Positions 25,229-35,228 are shown, counted from the first letter of the stretch. The stretch is DNA of 64,000 nt from Peribacillus glennii (GCF_003429105.1 NZ_QVTD01000003.1:1302001-1366000), one strand, 5' to 3'. The notes: a model not told the origin generated them from the sequence alone. Made by a program: numbers and translations.

Positions 25229-26497
25229 CTAGTTCTCCCTTCGCATCATGTTGTTTGCAAATACAGGCTTGTCCGCCTTAAAGCGGATGATTTGCAACGG
25301 ATGGCGGGCAGCAACCAGTTCATTTCCTTTTTCATCCCAGATTGTATCAACGATCTGTGTGAAGTTTTCTATATCTGGTCCAAAGAACTCTATCTCGTCC
25401 CCTGGTTTAAAGAAGTTGCGCTGCTGCATCGTGACCATTGCTGTCTCTTCGTCATAATGCAGGACCAAGCCGGCAAAGTCGTATTTAGTTTGTTTGCTAT
25501 GGTTCCCAAACATTTGCTGCTTATACCCGGGAGTTCCTTCAAAGAACGCGGAAGCCGCTTCCCGATTGGCGCACTTTTCAAGCTCATCCAGCCATTCCTG
25601 CTTAATCTTGAAGTTCTCGGGATCGGCACAGTATGCGTCAATTACTTTGCGGTATACGCTGACAACAGTGGCAACATAATGAATGGACTTCATTCTTCCT
25701 TCTATTTTCAAGCTGTCGATGCCGAGTTCAATCATCCTTGGAATGGATTCGATTAATTTCAGATCTTTTGGGCTCATGGCAAAAGCAGCATCTCCTTTTG
25801 AGAACAACGCTTCTTCTCCTTCTTTGCCCAATTCATATAAATCATAATCCCAACGGCATGACTGGCAGCAACCGCCGCGGTTTGAATCCCGGGCTGTCAT
25901 ATGGTTGGACAATGTACAGCGTCCGGAATAAGCAATGCACATGGCTCCATGGACAAAGGTTTCAATTTCGATATCGACCTTTTCTTTGATTTCCCGTATT
26001 TCCTCTGCACCAGTCTCACGGGCCAGCACAACCCTGTCCAAACCTTCCTCTTTCCAGTATTGGACCGCTTTCCAATTGGAAAGGGACTGCTGTGTGCTTA
26101 AATGGACCTCCACCTTTGGCGCAACACGGCGGCATGTTTCTATGATGAGCGGGTCGGCAACGATAATACCCGTTACACCTGCATCCTGAAGACCGATCAA
26201 ATACTCTTCAAGCCCGTCCATATTCTCATTGTGGGCATAAATATTGGTAGTTACATAAATTTTTGCGCCGTATTTCTTTGCAAAATCGACGCCTTCCTTC
26301 ATTTCTTCAAGCGTGAAATTTCCTGCATTTGAACGGAGGCCAAATTCCTGACCCCCAATATACACTGCATCTGCACCATAATGCACAGCAATCTTTAATT
26401 TTTCAAGATTTCCTGCGGGTGCCAATAATTCTGGTTTTTTAACAATCACGCGTTTTCCACCCGCGATTTGTGAAATTTTATCAGCAATAGCTTCCAA
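25229..26497 (-). CDS. trhP2: TrhP2-type U32 family protein (tRNA U34 hydroxylation)
   Basis: A 422-aa member of the peptidase U32 family, which despite its name contains tRNA and rRNA hydroxylation factors. In B. subtilis, YrrO (TrhP2) works with YrrN (TrhP1), using prephenate, to make 5-hydroxyuridine at tRNA position 34. The family Cys/His cluster is visible in FVHGAMCIAYSGRCTLSNHM and GGCCQSCRW, which fits an iron-sulfur site. KPELLAPAGNLEKL marks the N-terminus. The start is TTG at 26497 behind AAGGAGG. Confidence 0.92.
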   Translation of the reverse strand: MEAIADKISQIAGGKRVIVKKPELLAPAGNLEKLKIAVHYGADAVYIGGQEFGLRSNAGNFTLEEMKEGVDFAKKYGAKIYVTTNIYAHNENMDGLEEYLIGLQDAGVTGIIVADPLIIETCRRVAPKVEVHLSTQQSLSNWKAVQYWKEEGLDRVVLARETGAEEIREIKEKVDIEIETFVHGAMCIAYSGRCTLSNHMTARDSNRGGCCQSCRWDYDLYELGKEGEEALFSKGDAAFAMSPKDLKLIESIPRMIELGIDSLKIEGRMKSIHYVATVVSVYRKVIDAYCADPENFKIKQEWLDELEKCANREAASAFFEGTPGYKQQMFGNHSKQTKYDFAGLVLHYDEETAMVTMQQRNFFKPGDEIEFFGPDIENFTQIVDTIWDEKGNELVAARHPLQIIRFKADKPVFANNMMRREN

Positions 26498-26564
26498 GGC
26501 TATTCCTCCTTGAATAAAATTGTCTTTTTAGAGCGTCTATACCCGGCGTAATGGACATCACCAA

Positions 26565-26655
26565 AAAATGAAAAAAATTTTTGGCTGCGAAGTACTTCGA
26601 CGAGGCATTCTTTATATCGGCACTGCCACAGGATGCGACAGGAGTTGGCAGTTTA
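26565..26655 (-). repeat. Dispersed non-coding repeat, copy B
   Basis: Read on the minus strand, this stretch between trhP1 and trhP2 carries TCCTGTGGCA, GAATGC-x-TCG and ACTTCGCAGCCAAAAA, followed by an imperfect T-rich hairpin ending in ATTTTTTGG. The same blocks occur in the same order at 41.9 kb (copy A). It lies in the gap of 225 bp that separates two genes normally close together. Confidence 0.6.
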
Positions 26656-26722
26656 ATTCCAACTAAAATCTAAATTCGCCCAAACAGCCGGCACTTGGCA
26701 GCAAGGCTCTTTAGCTTTTCTA

Positions 26723-27652
26723 TTAATAAACGGTTTCCTTAAAGAAGAATCCTGTATCCAGTTTCCTGTCCCCGGGCTGGATTTCTTGAATCTTTACCAG
26801 CAGCGCGTCTTTTTGTTCTTCATATTGATCCGGATTTTCAGTGCAAAGGTCTATTGCGATGCGGTAAAGCTTTGTCGCTTCAATGATATATTCAGGTGTC
26901 TTTAGAACCCCGTCAATCTTAAAGGAATCGATGCCTGCTTCGACCATTTCCTGAAGCTCGTCGATGATGCAGATATCATTCGGGCTCATGATGTGGGTGC
27001 CATTTTCGTCTTCAAAAATGGGGTATTTGTTATTTCGCTCCTTGTCATGGAGGAACATATTTTTTTGCTCTTTCCTGTTCTCAATTTCCAAAGCCTTGCC
27101 TTGGTATTCAAAATAATTTCCAAGCAGTGTCCGCTTGGACTGGAACATGCATGTCATTCCGTGGACCTGGACCTCAATCTCCACCTCGGCATGTTCCCTC
27201 ATTTCAATCAGTTCATCCATGCTAAGTTCACGGGCAGCGACCGCGCGGACTGATCCGCGGCGTCCCCAATAGTTCGCCGTATACCAGTTTGTGACCGTGG
27301 TCTCTGTATTCCAGTGAAGCGGCATATCAGGGGCGACTTCGCGGACGGCCATCAATACAGCCGGATCGCCAAAAATAATCGCATCTGCCTTAACTTCGTT
27401 CAGAAACGAGACATAGTCTTCAAGCTTCCCCACTTTATCATTGTGAAAGATGGCGTTCATTGCCACATAAACCTTTTTATCTGCACTGTGCGCAAGCTCT
27501 ATTGCCCTTTGTACATCAGCTCTTGGGAATTCTCCGGCAAGGCGAAGTGCGTATCTTTGCTCACCCACTACAAAGGCATCGGCACCTGCCTCGATTAATC
27601 GCGGAATATCTTCAACACGAGCAGGAGTCACGAGCAACTCTGGCTTTTTCAT
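26723..27652 (-). CDS. trhP1: TrhP1-type U32 family protein (tRNA U34 hydroxylation)
   Basis: A 309-aa U32 family protein, the shorter partner of TrhP2. KPELLVTPARVEDIPRLIEA marks the N-terminus and VHGMTCMFQSKRTLLGNYF the central region. Unlike TrhP2 it lacks the full Cys cluster, keeping only one Cys there, in line with a heterologous pair. The ATG overlaps the trmR stop by 4 nt. The upstream enzyme TrmR methylates the hydroxyuridine product, so the genes form one pathway. Confidence 0.92.
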   Translation of the reverse strand: MKKPELLVTPARVEDIPRLIEAGADAFVVGEQRYALRLAGEFPRADVQRAIELAHSADKKVYVAMNAIFHNDKVGKLEDYVSFLNEVKADAIIFGDPAVLMAVREVAPDMPLHWNTETTVTNWYTANYWGRRGSVRAVAARELSMDELIEMREHAEVEIEVQVHGMTCMFQSKRTLLGNYFEYQGKALEIENRKEQKNMFLHDKERNNKYPIFEDENGTHIMSPNDICIIDELQEMVEAGIDSFKIDGVLKTPEYIIEATKLYRIAIDLCTENPDQYEEQKDALLVKIQEIQPGDRKLDTGFFFKETVY

Positions 27653-28302
27653 TCACTCTCACCTCGATGTTTACTAATGGCGACACCATCGCCGATTGGA
27701 AGGATAACTGTATCATAAGCAGGATGGCTCATGATCCAGGCATTGTAATCCCTTATTTTCCTAACAAGGTTCCGGATCCTTTTGGGTTCAATTGCTTCGT
27801 CTTGTTGGGCTACCAAGCCCTTGAACAAAACATTATCGGTAACAATTATCCCGCCAGGTTCCAGAAATTCCTCAAACAGTTCAAAAAAGCGTTGATACTG
27901 TCCTTTGGCTGCATCGATAAAAATGGCACCATACGGACCATGTTCTTTGACAAGCGGGACAGCTTCCAACGCATCACCTTCAAGCAGAGTGATTTGTCTT
28001 TGCTTGCCCGCTTTTTGAATGAATTCTTTTGCTTTTGCAATCCGGGCTTCATCTCTTTCCAGTGTCACGATTTTCGTGCCGGATATTGCGTCAGCCATCC
28101 GCAAAGCCGAATATCCAATGGCCGTCCCAACCTCAAGTATCGCTGCCGGACGGCTCAAGCGTAATAGCTGCAAAAGAGCCTCCATTCCTTCCGGCTCCAT
28201 GATGGGCACTTTATGGTCCATCGCATATCGTTCCATTTCTGCGAATAATCCCTGGCGCGCAGGGATTAGCGAATGAAGATATATTTCCATTTCCTGTTTC
28301 AC
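27649..28302 (-). CDS. trmR: tRNA 5-hydroxyuridine methyltransferase TrmR
   Basis: A 217-aa O-methyltransferase. The SAM motif is ILEVGTAIGYSALRMA, and the metal/catalytic region is IFIDAAKGQYQRFFE. The B. subtilis homologue YrrM (TrmR) forms 5-methoxyuridine at U34 from the ho5U made by TrhP1/TrhP2. Start chosen as GTG at 28302, eight bases after GGGAGG; the longer open frame runs into an upstream terminator. It is followed with a 4-nt overlap by trhP1. Confidence 0.92.
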   Translation of the reverse strand: MKQEMEIYLHSLIPARQGLFAEMERYAMDHKVPIMEPEGMEALLQLLRLSRPAAILEVGTAIGYSALRMADAISGTKIVTLERDEARIAKAKEFIQKAGKQRQITLLEGDALEAVPLVKEHGPYGAIFIDAAKGQYQRFFELFEEFLEPGGIIVTDNVLFKGLVAQQDEAIEPKRIRNLVRKIRDYNAWIMSHPAYDTVILPIGDGVAISKHRGESE

Positions 28303-28347
28303 TTTTATTTCCTCCCGAAGGATAAACATATGGGTTTCTAGCGCCAT

Positions 28348-28370
28348 GAAAAAACTCGGCAAAAGCCGAG
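28348..28370 (-). terminator. Intrinsic terminator between mltG and trmR
   Basis: On the minus strand CTCGGC-TTTT-GCCGAG is followed by TTTTTT. It lies 45 bp before the trmR start, so trmR needs a promoter inside 28303-28347 or read-through. TTTTCA and TATGTT (16 bp apart) are weak candidates. Confidence 0.85.
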
Positions 28371-28403
28371 GGATAAAAAAAAGCGGAATCGCCTGATTAG
28401 GAG

Positions 28404-28565
28404 GAACGTCGACTAACTGCTGCCACGTCCTGTGACAAACGTCGACGTCAGCACATCCTGTGCAAGCCCGGCAAGCATAAGACGGACCTCGCAGGAAGAC
28501 CTGTTTTCCGGAGAGGAGCGGCTTATGACCTCGAGGGGCTTAGGCGATGCAGCTAGACATGTACA
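28404..28565. repeat. Dispersed non-coding repeat, copy C
   Basis: AACGTCGACT at 28404, CCACGTCCTGTG and CAAACGTCGACGTCAG form an imperfect inverted repeat around GTCGAC. The same 55-bp block, in the same order and about 85% alike, occurs at 41.9 kb (copy A). The distal half (CTTATGACCTCGAGGGGCTT through GCAGCTAGACAT) resembles, from memory, a short interspersed sequence frequent between genes in several Bacillaceae genomes. No open frame or transposase. Confidence 0.65.
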
Positions 28566-28656
28566 TCTTGCAACAAAATGATTTAGAAAAATTTCACTTT
28601 GATTATTTTAGCACATCTATCAGGGGAAAGTGAATATCTCTCCCCTATATAACATG

Positions 28657-29799
28657 TCAATTTTTGCTTGTTATGTGGTCAGCTTTTTTCTTGTTATGTT
28701 CATCAAGCGACACAGAATACAGTACATCTCCGCCTGGAGTGGCCAGGAAATATAGGAAGTTGGTGTTTGCCGGGTTTAATGCAGCTTCTATTGATGATTT
28801 CCCTGCATTGGCTATCGGACCGGGCGGCAGCCCTTTGTTTTTGTAGGTATTATATGGCGATACCACTTCCAAATCTTTGTAGTAGACCCGCTTTTGATGC
28901 TTTCCCTTCGCATAAAGGACAGTTGGATCGGTTTGAAGCGGCATGCCAGCCTTCAGGCGGTTATAGAACACCGATGCAATCTTGCCGCGGTCCACCTTTG
29001 CCGCAGCCTCTTCCTCAATTAGAGAAGCAATCGTGAGCAGTCTGTGCGGGGAATATTTCTTCTCGTCCATGGCGTGCCGATATCCGGAAAGGCTCGATTC
29101 CGTTTTCTTCAGCATCTCGGAAATGATCTTCTCCAATCCGGGGTTTTCCTCGGCAAACGCATATGTTGCCGGATATAAATAACCTTCAAGCGGATAGATT
29201 ACATGTTTACTGTGAATTTCATCAGTCAATACCTTAGGATATCTTGCCTGCATTTTCTTGACGAATGACTTATCATTTAATTCTGCCAGGACGTCCTCTG
29301 GTTTTTCATTTGTATGTTCCGCAATGATGCCGGCGATTTGGACAAGCTGTTTTCCTTCTGGAACCGTGATTTTCAGGGCAGCTTGCTGCATCACTTTCCC
29401 TTGTTTGAGGCTCTCCACAATTTCCTGGAGCGGCATGGCAGCTGCGAGTTTATATTCCCCTGCCTGAAATCCTGCTTCATTCCTGAATTTAATGTAATAC
29501 TTGAATACCCTTGCGTTCTTGATAATCCCTTTTTCCTCTAAGATTGTCGAAATATCGGTAACCGATGACCCGATTGGGATTTCAATGGTTTTAAGTGACT
29601 TATTCTGAGGGTCCCGAGGCTCCAGGGCGGATTTTATGTAAAAATATCCCCCTAAACCGGTCGCTGCCGCAAGTAACAGGATGGCCAGGGAGGTTATAAG
29701 AATGACTTTTCTCACTATCCTGGCTTCACCCTGCCTTTCGAGCATAGAATTCCTTATGAAATCTTTTTTTGATGCTTCTTTCGAATCTTTTTCAGCCAT
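28657..29799 (-). CDS. mltG: Endolytic peptidoglycan transglycosylase MltG
   Basis: A 380-aa YceG-like protein that cuts nascent glycan strands near the membrane. It has one N-terminal membrane helix (about residues 30-52), a LysM-like subdomain and the catalytic domain with IASLIEEEAAAK, where the conserved Glu acts. KGLPPGPIANAGKSSIEAAL is the highly conserved C-terminal signature. Start at 29799 follows AAGGAGGTAATAAAG. A terminator lies downstream at 28348-28370. Confidence 0.96.
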   Translation of the reverse strand: MAEKDSKEASKKDFIRNSMLERQGEARIVRKVILITSLAILLLAAATGLGGYFYIKSALEPRDPQNKSLKTIEIPIGSSVTDISTILEEKGIIKNARVFKYYIKFRNEAGFQAGEYKLAAAMPLQEIVESLKQGKVMQQAALKITVPEGKQLVQIAGIIAEHTNEKPEDVLAELNDKSFVKKMQARYPKVLTDEIHSKHVIYPLEGYLYPATYAFAEENPGLEKIISEMLKKTESSLSGYRHAMDEKKYSPHRLLTIASLIEEEAAAKVDRGKIASVFYNRLKAGMPLQTDPTVLYAKGKHQKRVYYKDLEVVSPYNTYKNKGLPPGPIANAGKSSIEAALNPANTNFLYFLATPGGDVLYSVSLDEHNKKKADHITSKN

Positions 29800-29977
29800 C
29801 TTTATTACCTCCTTCTTACAAGGCGGCTGCCTATAAACGTTATGAACTAACATTTTTACAATCTTCCGCTTATTATACTAAAATATTTGATTTTTTTCAT
29901 GACCTTTCAACAAATACTGCGCATTTCCAGTTTAGTTAATGTCAGGCAAGATCATGATTTGGCAGATGATTGAATGT

Positions 29978-30003
29978 AAAAACCCCCGGTTCATCACCGG
30001 GGG
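29978..30003 (-). terminator. Terminator of the yrzL-ruvX-yrzB unit
   Basis: CCCCCGG pairs with CCGGGGG around a 7-nt loop and is followed by TTTTTAC on the minus strand. Confidence 0.9.
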
Positions 30004-30013
30004 CCGGAACAAT

Positions 30014-30301
30014 TTATTGTTCGCCTTCTTCTTCATCCAGGTACGTGTTAAGCATTTCCTCGATCATGTCCCATTCTTCCTCGGTTTCGATCGGCTCGAG
30101 CTCGCCATCCTCATTGTCTTCGCTTGGTGTGAAGGAAGAAGCATGAATCTCTATTTCCTCATCATCTGCATCGGAAGAAATCGGATAGTAAAGTACATAG
30201 GACTTATTGAATTTATCGGAATCAAATGTGAACAATACTTCGCAAAGCTGCTCGTTACCGTTTTCATCTACAATTGTAATATGGTTTTCTCCGTGTTCCA
30301 T
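30014..30301 (-). CDS. yrzB: YrzB family protein (DUF1292)
   Basis: A 95-aa acidic protein. The segment [20 protein letters not shown] is typical of DUF1292, and the C-terminus is very acidic. Function unknown. Start chosen at ATG 30301, six bases after GAGGTG; an ATG three codons upstream is too close to it. It follows ruvX in the conserved yrzL-ruvX-yrzB order found across Firmicutes. Confidence 0.92.
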   Translation of the reverse strand: MEHGENHITIVDENGNEQLCEVLFTFDSDKFNKSYVLYYPISSDADDEEIEIHASSFTPSEDNEDGELEPIETEEEWDMIEEMLNTYLDEEEGEQ

Positions 30302-30314
30302 TTCATTCACCTCA

Positions 30315-30737
30315 TTAAAGTTTTGATTGGCTGTCCAGATATCCTTGCAAAATCATGACAGCTGCCATTTTATCGATGACCTTCTTGCGCTTGGCTCTGC
30401 TGACATCCGCTTCCAGTAGCACACGCTCTGCTGCCATCGTCGTCAACCTTTCGTCCCAGAGATACACAGGCAGGCCGAATTTTTCTTCAAGCACTCTTGC
30501 AAAAGCCTGGCTTGCTTCGCCTCTTGGCCCAATCGTCGCATTCATATTTTTCGGGAATCCAAGAACAATTTGGGATACTTCATGCTCTTTAATGATTTCT
30601 GCCAGACGCACCAAACCAAATTCTTTCTTGTTTTCATTGATTTTTATTGTTTCCAAACCTTGAGCCGTCCAGCCGAAAGCGTCGCTGATTGCCACACCAA
30701 GGGTCTTTGTGCCAAGGTCCAATCCCATTGTACGCAT
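30315..30737 (-). CDS. ruvX: RuvX/YqgF family putative Holliday junction resolvase
   Basis: A 140-aa RNase H-fold protein. Acidic catalytic residues lie in [16 protein letters not shown] and in [12 protein letters not shown] near the C-terminus. [16 protein letters not shown] is the conserved central loop. Family members have been linked to junction resolution and pre-16S rRNA processing. B. subtilis name is yrrK. It overlaps the yrzL stop by one base. Confidence 0.95.
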   Translation of the reverse strand: MRTMGLDLGTKTLGVAISDAFGWTAQGLETIKINENKKEFGLVRLAEIIKEHEVSQIVLGFPKNMNATIGPRGEASQAFARVLEEKFGLPVYLWDERLTTMAAERVLLEADVSRAKRKKVIDKMAAVMILQGYLDSQSKL

Positions 30738-31006
30738 TAATATCCCTCACGATGGTGCTTTAAATACGCTTTGACCAATTCCTCAATGATTTCATCCCGT
30801 TCAAGTCTCCGGATAATATTTCTCGCATCCTGGTGGCGCGGAATATAAGCGGGATCACCGGAAAGCAAGTAGCCGACGATCTGGTTGATCGGGTTGTAGC
30901 CTTTTTCCTGAAGAGCCTCATACACTTGAAAAAGTACCTCTTTTACATCTCTTTCAAATGGTTCTTCCGGAAAATTGAATTGCATCGTTTTATCAAAGGA
31001 ACTCAT
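30737..31006 (-). CDS. yrzL: IreB family regulatory phosphoprotein (YrzL)
   Basis: An 89-aa protein of the DUF965/IreB family. [16 protein letters not shown] and [16 protein letters not shown] are the signatures. In Enterococcus, IreB is phosphorylated by the kinase IreK and lowers cephalosporin resistance. The Thr in the N-terminal TMQF is the likely equivalent region; a role in bacilli is inferred only. It sits between alaS and ruvX, the standard order. Confidence 0.93.
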   Translation of the reverse strand: MSSFDKTMQFNFPEEPFERDVKEVLFQVYEALQEKGYNPINQIVGYLLSGDPAYIPRHQDARNIIRRLERDEIIEELVKAYLKHHREGY

Positions 31007-31089
31007 TCATTGCACCTCTTTTCGCGTTTCGAAGGGGAAACAACTTCATTTTATCGCAGCCCTTAGCGCACTGATTCCAAAAAGTATGT

Positions 31090-31122
31090 CCATCAGCGGA
31101 TGTGAAAGTGAACCGCTGATGG
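31090..31122 (-). terminator. Hairpin downstream of alaS
   Basis: CCATCAGCGG pairs perfectly with CCGCTGATGG around a 13-nt loop. The T-tract on the minus strand (ACATACTTTTT) is set off by a few bases, so termination may be partial. Confidence 0.55.
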
Positions 31123-31156
31123 ATAATTTCCTTTATTGTACAACACTTCAAAGTGA

Positions 31157-33793
31157 TTATGAAATGGATTTTACCCATTCTTCAACAAAATTAAGCGCTG
31201 AATCCAGTTTCTGAGGGTCTTTTCCGCCTGCCTGGGCCATGTCCGGGCGTCCGCCGCCACCCCCGCCGCAGCGTGCAGCTACTTCCTTGACAAGTTTTCC
31301 AGCATGAAAGCCTTGGGCGATATAATCCTTCGTTACGGCTGCAATCAGGTTCACTTTGCCATCCTGAGCACTCCCCAGTACTATAATGGCAGAGCCGAGC
31401 TTTTGTTTCAAGTCATCAGCCATTGCACGCAGATTGTTCATATCTGCTGCCTGGACTTTTGCTGCCAGTACGTTTACCCCATTCACCTCTTGGACTTGTG
31501 AAACAAGGCTGGATGCTTCAATATTGCCAAGTTTTGCAGCAAGGCTCTCGTTTTCTTTCTGCAGCTCTTTCATTTCGGCAAGGACACCCTCAATTCTGGA
31601 TGGCAGGTCCTTAGGATTCGCTTTTAATTTTGAAGCTGCTTCTTTAAGGACAGATATTTGATCAGCCATCGCCTGGTATGCCCCTGCACCGGTTACTGCC
31701 TCAATACGGCGCGTCCCGGCTCCGATGCCGCTCTCTGAAACGATTTTAAACAGCCCGATTACAGCGGTATTCGGCACATGGCAGCCGCCGCAAAGCTCGA
31801 GGCTGTAATGGCCGACCTGGACGACGCGGACGATTTTCCCATATTTTTCTCCAAACAAAGCCATTGCGCCCATGGCTTTCGCTTCTTCGATATCTTTATA
31901 TTCGATATTGACCTGAAGGCTCTGCCAAATTTTTTCATTGACGATCTGCTCGATCCGGTCCAATTCTTCCGGCTGAACCTGTCCAAAATGAGAGAAGTCA
32001 AAGCGCAGGCGGTCCGGTTCAACTAGGGAACCTGCCTGGTTTACATGTCCCCCCAACACATCCTTCAGCGCCTGGTGCAGAAGATGCGTAGCGGTATGGT
32101 TTTTGATGATTCGTGCCCGGTTTTCTACATGTACTTCAGAAACAACGGAAGCGTCCTGTTTTAATATACCTGATTCAATGACAACACGGTGCAGATTTTG
32201 TCCGTTCGGAGCCTTTTGGACATCCAAAACGGACGCCTTTACATCTTCGCTGACAATGAAGCCCTTATCGGCAATCTGGCCGCCGCTTTCTGCATAAAAC
32301 GGTGTTTCACTTAGGATGACCTGCACTTCTTCACCCTCATCGGCTTGATCGATAAGTTCGCCGTTTTTCACGATTGCAGCAACCGTGCCTTGTCCTTCAA
32401 GTTGGTCATAACCGGTAAAGCTGCTCTCCACTTTGATGTCCCCAAGTACACCGCTCTGGATTTGCATCGAATCTACATCTTGGCGCGCTGATCGGGCACG
32501 CTCACGTTGAGCATCCATTTCTCGCTCAAAGCCTTCATGATCGACAGACATACTTTCTTCTTCCGCATATTCCTCGGTAAGTTCAACAGGAAAACCGTAC
32601 GTATCATATAAACGGAATACATCGGAGCCCTGAATCATGTTGTTTCCCTTTGCTTTTTCCTTTTTAATTACGTCTGACAGAATAGCAAGGCCATCATGCA
32701 GTGTTTCATGGAAGCGTTCTTCTTCATTTTTAACAACTTTTGCGATGAATTCTGATTTACCCTGGACCTCAGGGTAAAAGTCATTCATGATCTCACCGAC
32801 AACCGGCACCAATTCATACATGAATGGACGGTTGATGTTGATTTGTTTCGCGTAACGCACGGCGCGGCGCAGCAGGCGGCGCAATACATAACCGCGGCCT
32901 TCATTCGAAGGGAGCGCCCCATCACTTACGGCAAATGTGACAGTACGGATATGGTCGGCAATGACCTTGAACGCCACATCCTTTTCTTTATCAACACGGT
33001 ATTTGATACCGGCTATTTCTTCTGTTGCATGGATGATAGGCATGAACAAGTCCGTATCAAAGTTGGTTGGGACTTGCTGAACCACTGATGCCATACGTTC
33101 TAGGCCCATCCCTGTATCAATGTTTTTCTTAGGAAGCGGCGTATAAGAACCGTCCGGATTGTGGTTGAATTGGGAGAACACCAGATTCCAAACCTCTAAA
33201 TATCGTTCATTTTCCCCTCCAGGGAATAATTCTGGATTATTTGGGTCATCTCCATAATCCGGCCCGCGGTCATAAAAGATTTCGGTATTCGGTCCGCTCG
33301 GGCCTTCCCCGATATCCCAGAAGTTTTCTTCTAGACGGATGATGCGTTCGGCCGGTATGCCTACTTTTTTGTTCCATAATTCAAAGGCTTCCTCATCTTC
33401 CGGGTGAATTGTGACTGACAGCTTTTCCGGTTCAAAGCCGATCCACTTTTCATCAGTCAAAAACTCCCAGGCCCAAACAATCGCTTCTTCCTTGAAATAA
33501 TCACCAATTGAAAAATTTCCGAGCATTTCAAAGAATGTGTGGTGCCGGGCCGTTTTCCCGACATTCTCGATATCATTCGTCCGGATGGACTTCTGTGCGT
33601 TTGTCATACGCGGGTTTTCCGGGATTACACGGCCGTCGAAATATTTTTTCAATGTTGCTACCCCTGAATTGATCCATAGAAGCGATGGATCATCATGAGG
33701 CACCAATGATGCACTCGGCTCAATGCTGTGTCCTTTTTCTTTAAAGAAATCCAAATACAATTGGCGAATCTGCGCCCCAGTTAACTTTTTCAT
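31157..33793 (-). CDS. alaS: Alanyl-tRNA synthetase
   Basis: An 878-aa synthetase that charges tRNA-Ala. The catalytic domain starts [20 protein letters not shown] with motif [13 protein letters not shown] further in. The editing domain has [11 protein letters not shown] and [10 protein letters not shown] as zinc ligands. The C-terminal domain ends with the Gly-rich [16 protein letters not shown]. Start is ATG at 33793 behind AGGAGGAAATAAC; the frame stays open into the T-box leader, which is not translated. Regulated by that leader according to tRNA-Ala charging. Confidence 0.98.
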   Translation of the reverse strand: MKKLTGAQIRQLYLDFFKEKGHSIEPSASLVPHDDPSLLWINSGVATLKKYFDGRVIPENPRMTNAQKSIRTNDIENVGKTARHHTFFEMLGNFSIGDYFKEEAIVWAWEFLTDEKWIGFEPEKLSVTIHPEDEEAFELWNKKVGIPAERIIRLEENFWDIGEGPSGPNTEIFYDRGPDYGDDPNNPELFPGGENERYLEVWNLVFSQFNHNPDGSYTPLPKKNIDTGMGLERMASVVQQVPTNFDTDLFMPIIHATEEIAGIKYRVDKEKDVAFKVIADHIRTVTFAVSDGALPSNEGRGYVLRRLLRRAVRYAKQININRPFMYELVPVVGEIMNDFYPEVQGKSEFIAKVVKNEEERFHETLHDGLAILSDVIKKEKAKGNNMIQGSDVFRLYDTYGFPVELTEEYAEEESMSVDHEGFEREMDAQRERARSARQDVDSMQIQSGVLGDIKVESSFTGYDQLEGQGTVAAIVKNGELIDQADEGEEVQVILSETPFYAESGGQIADKGFIVSEDVKASVLDVQKAPNGQNLHRVVIESGILKQDASVVSEVHVENRARIIKNHTATHLLHQALKDVLGGHVNQAGSLVEPDRLRFDFSHFGQVQPEELDRIEQIVNEKIWQSLQVNIEYKDIEEAKAMGAMALFGEKYGKIVRVVQVGHYSLELCGGCHVPNTAVIGLFKIVSESGIGAGTRRIEAVTGAGAYQAMADQISVLKEAASKLKANPKDLPSRIEGVLAEMKELQKENESLAAKLGNIEASSLVSQVQEVNGVNVLAAKVQAADMNNLRAMADDLKQKLGSAIIVLGSAQDGKVNLIAAVTKDYIAQGFHAGKLVKEVAARCGGGGGGRPDMAQAGGKDPQKLDSALNFVEEWVKSIS

Positions 33794-33831
33794 GTTATTT
33801 CCTCCTATGTACTGAGTTTTAGGCAACAAAA

Positions 33832-34095
33832 AAACTCCCATCCCCTGACAGGGACGAGAGTTAGCTCGCGGTACCACCCTGATTATGAGCACAACAAAAA
33901 AAGCACTCATCACCTTCATCATGCCTTAACGCGGCAAACGATAGGTATTAGCTACACTCCGGATTAGCTTTCTGCTGTTCTTCATCTGGAATTTCTTTCA
34001 GCCGTGGAAATTCCTCTCTTCCGTGCATCGCACTCAAATGGGCTGCAGCATACTCGATCCTTCTACGATTTCATCATTATTGTTTTCACTCTTAT
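33832..34095 (-). promoter_or_regulatory. T-box riboswitch leader of alaS
   Basis: The minus strand carries the T-box sequence AGGGTGGTACCGCG (33867-33880) before a terminator stem (AACTC near 33863 pairing with GAGTT near 33833, then seven T). This is the antiterminator/terminator switch that reads uncharged tRNA-Ala. The upstream 180 nt form the stem I to stem III region. I could not fix the specifier codon without folding. Confidence 0.95.
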
Positions 34096-34102
34096 GTAAT
34101 GG

Positions 34103-34131
34103 ATTATATTCACAAGCAAAATATTTGTCAA
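34103..34131 (-). promoter_or_regulatory. Consensus promoter of the alaS transcript
   Basis: On the minus strand TTGACA (34126-34131) and TATAAT (34103-34108) are exactly 17 bp apart: a perfect sigma-A consensus that puts the start point near 34096. Confidence 0.93.
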
Positions 34132-34151
34132 TCATTGAAAGCAGCTCTGGC

Positions 34152-35228
34152 TCAGTCCGGAACCATTTCCTCCTTTTTCGAAAAATGGCTCCGGGCGTGG
34201 ATCATGCAGACCTTGATCACAGCTAATATTGGCACTGCAACAATCAAACCGGCCACCCCGCCAATTTCGCCGCCGGCAAGTAACGCCAGAATGATGAATA
34301 AAGGGTGCATATGCAGGCTTTTTCCAACGATCAATGGAGACAAAATATTCCCTTCCAAAAATTGCAGGATAAACACTATCACTAAAGTGATCATCACCAT
34401 TTTAAACGAAACCGAGGCCGCAATAATACCCGCTGGAACCGCCCCAATGATAGGCCCGAAGTAGGGAATAATATTGGTGATGCCAATAATGGTTCCGAGC
34501 ACCAGTGGATAATCCATGCCAACAATCCAAAATAAGAGGGCCGAAATAGATCCAATCGCAGCGCATACAATAATCTGGCCGCGTATGTAACCACCGAGGG
34601 ACTCATTGATATCACCCAAAAATGCGACTCCCTGTTTCCGCCATTTTTTTGGCGTTAAATACCATACCATTTTCTTTATCGAGTCAAAGTCTTTTAAAAA
34701 GTAAAATGCGATAAACGGGATTAAGGCAAACAGGAGAACAAAATCAAAAATCCTGGTAAGATACCCCATCACATTGCTCATCAGGTTTTCAAGCCGGCTT
34801 TCAAGCATGGTGATGGAATCCTCCATTCGTTCATGGACCCCAAACGGCCAGTGCGAGGTCTTGTTCTCAAAAACATAGACCCAATGCCTGTATTGCTCAG
34901 CCACCTTAGGTGCACTCTCCGACAATTCCCTGATCTGTTCAATGATAGCCGGTATCCCTTTATAGATGCCAAATCCCAATCCCCCAAAGAACAGCATATA
35001 AATGACCACGATGGCCAGGCCGCGGTTCATCCCTTTTTCATGAAGGATTTCAATGACCGGATGCAGTAAATAACTGATGAAAGCGGCAATGAAAAAGGGA
35101 AGCAAAACAGTAAAAACAACATTTATAACTGGCTGCCATACCGGTTGCAATTTGAGGAATATATAAATAACAAAAAATAATAATAGCAAAAAACCGAGCA
35201 GGTAAAACCATTTCATACGGATTTCCAT
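34152..35228 (-). CDS. yrrI: AI-2E family transporter (YrrI)
   Basis: A 358-aa membrane protein of the AI-2E/PerM superfamily with about seven to eight hydrophobic segments and a central soluble part. TNIIPYFGPIIGAVPAG and FLEGNILSPLIVGKS are the family signatures. Substrates of the family vary (autoinducer export, sodium/proton antiport), so no specific one is given. Start at 35228 follows AGGAGG. It lies upstream of the alaS promoter on the same strand. Confidence 0.92.
   Translation of the reverse strand: MEIRMKWFYLLGFLLLLFFVIYIFLKLQPVWQPVINVVFTVLLPFFIAAFISYLLHPVIEILHEKGMNRGLAIVVIYMLFFGGLGFGIYKGIPAIIEQIRELSESAPKVAEQYRHWVYVFENKTSHWPFGVHERMEDSITMLESRLENLMSNVMGYLTRIFDFVLLFALIPFIAFYFLKDFDSIKKMVWYLTPKKWRKQGVAFLGDINESLGGYIRGQIIVCAAIGSISALLFWIVGMDYPLVLGTIIGITNIIPYFGPIIGAVPAGIIAASVSFKMVMITLVIVFILQFLEGNILSPLIVGKSLHMHPLFIILALLAGGEIGGVAGLIVAVPILAVIKVCMIHARSHFSKKEEMVPD

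Noticed and set aside
27460..28164. 234-codon plus-strand frame
   Set aside because: Antisense to trhP1 and trmR, both of which have strong family motifs.
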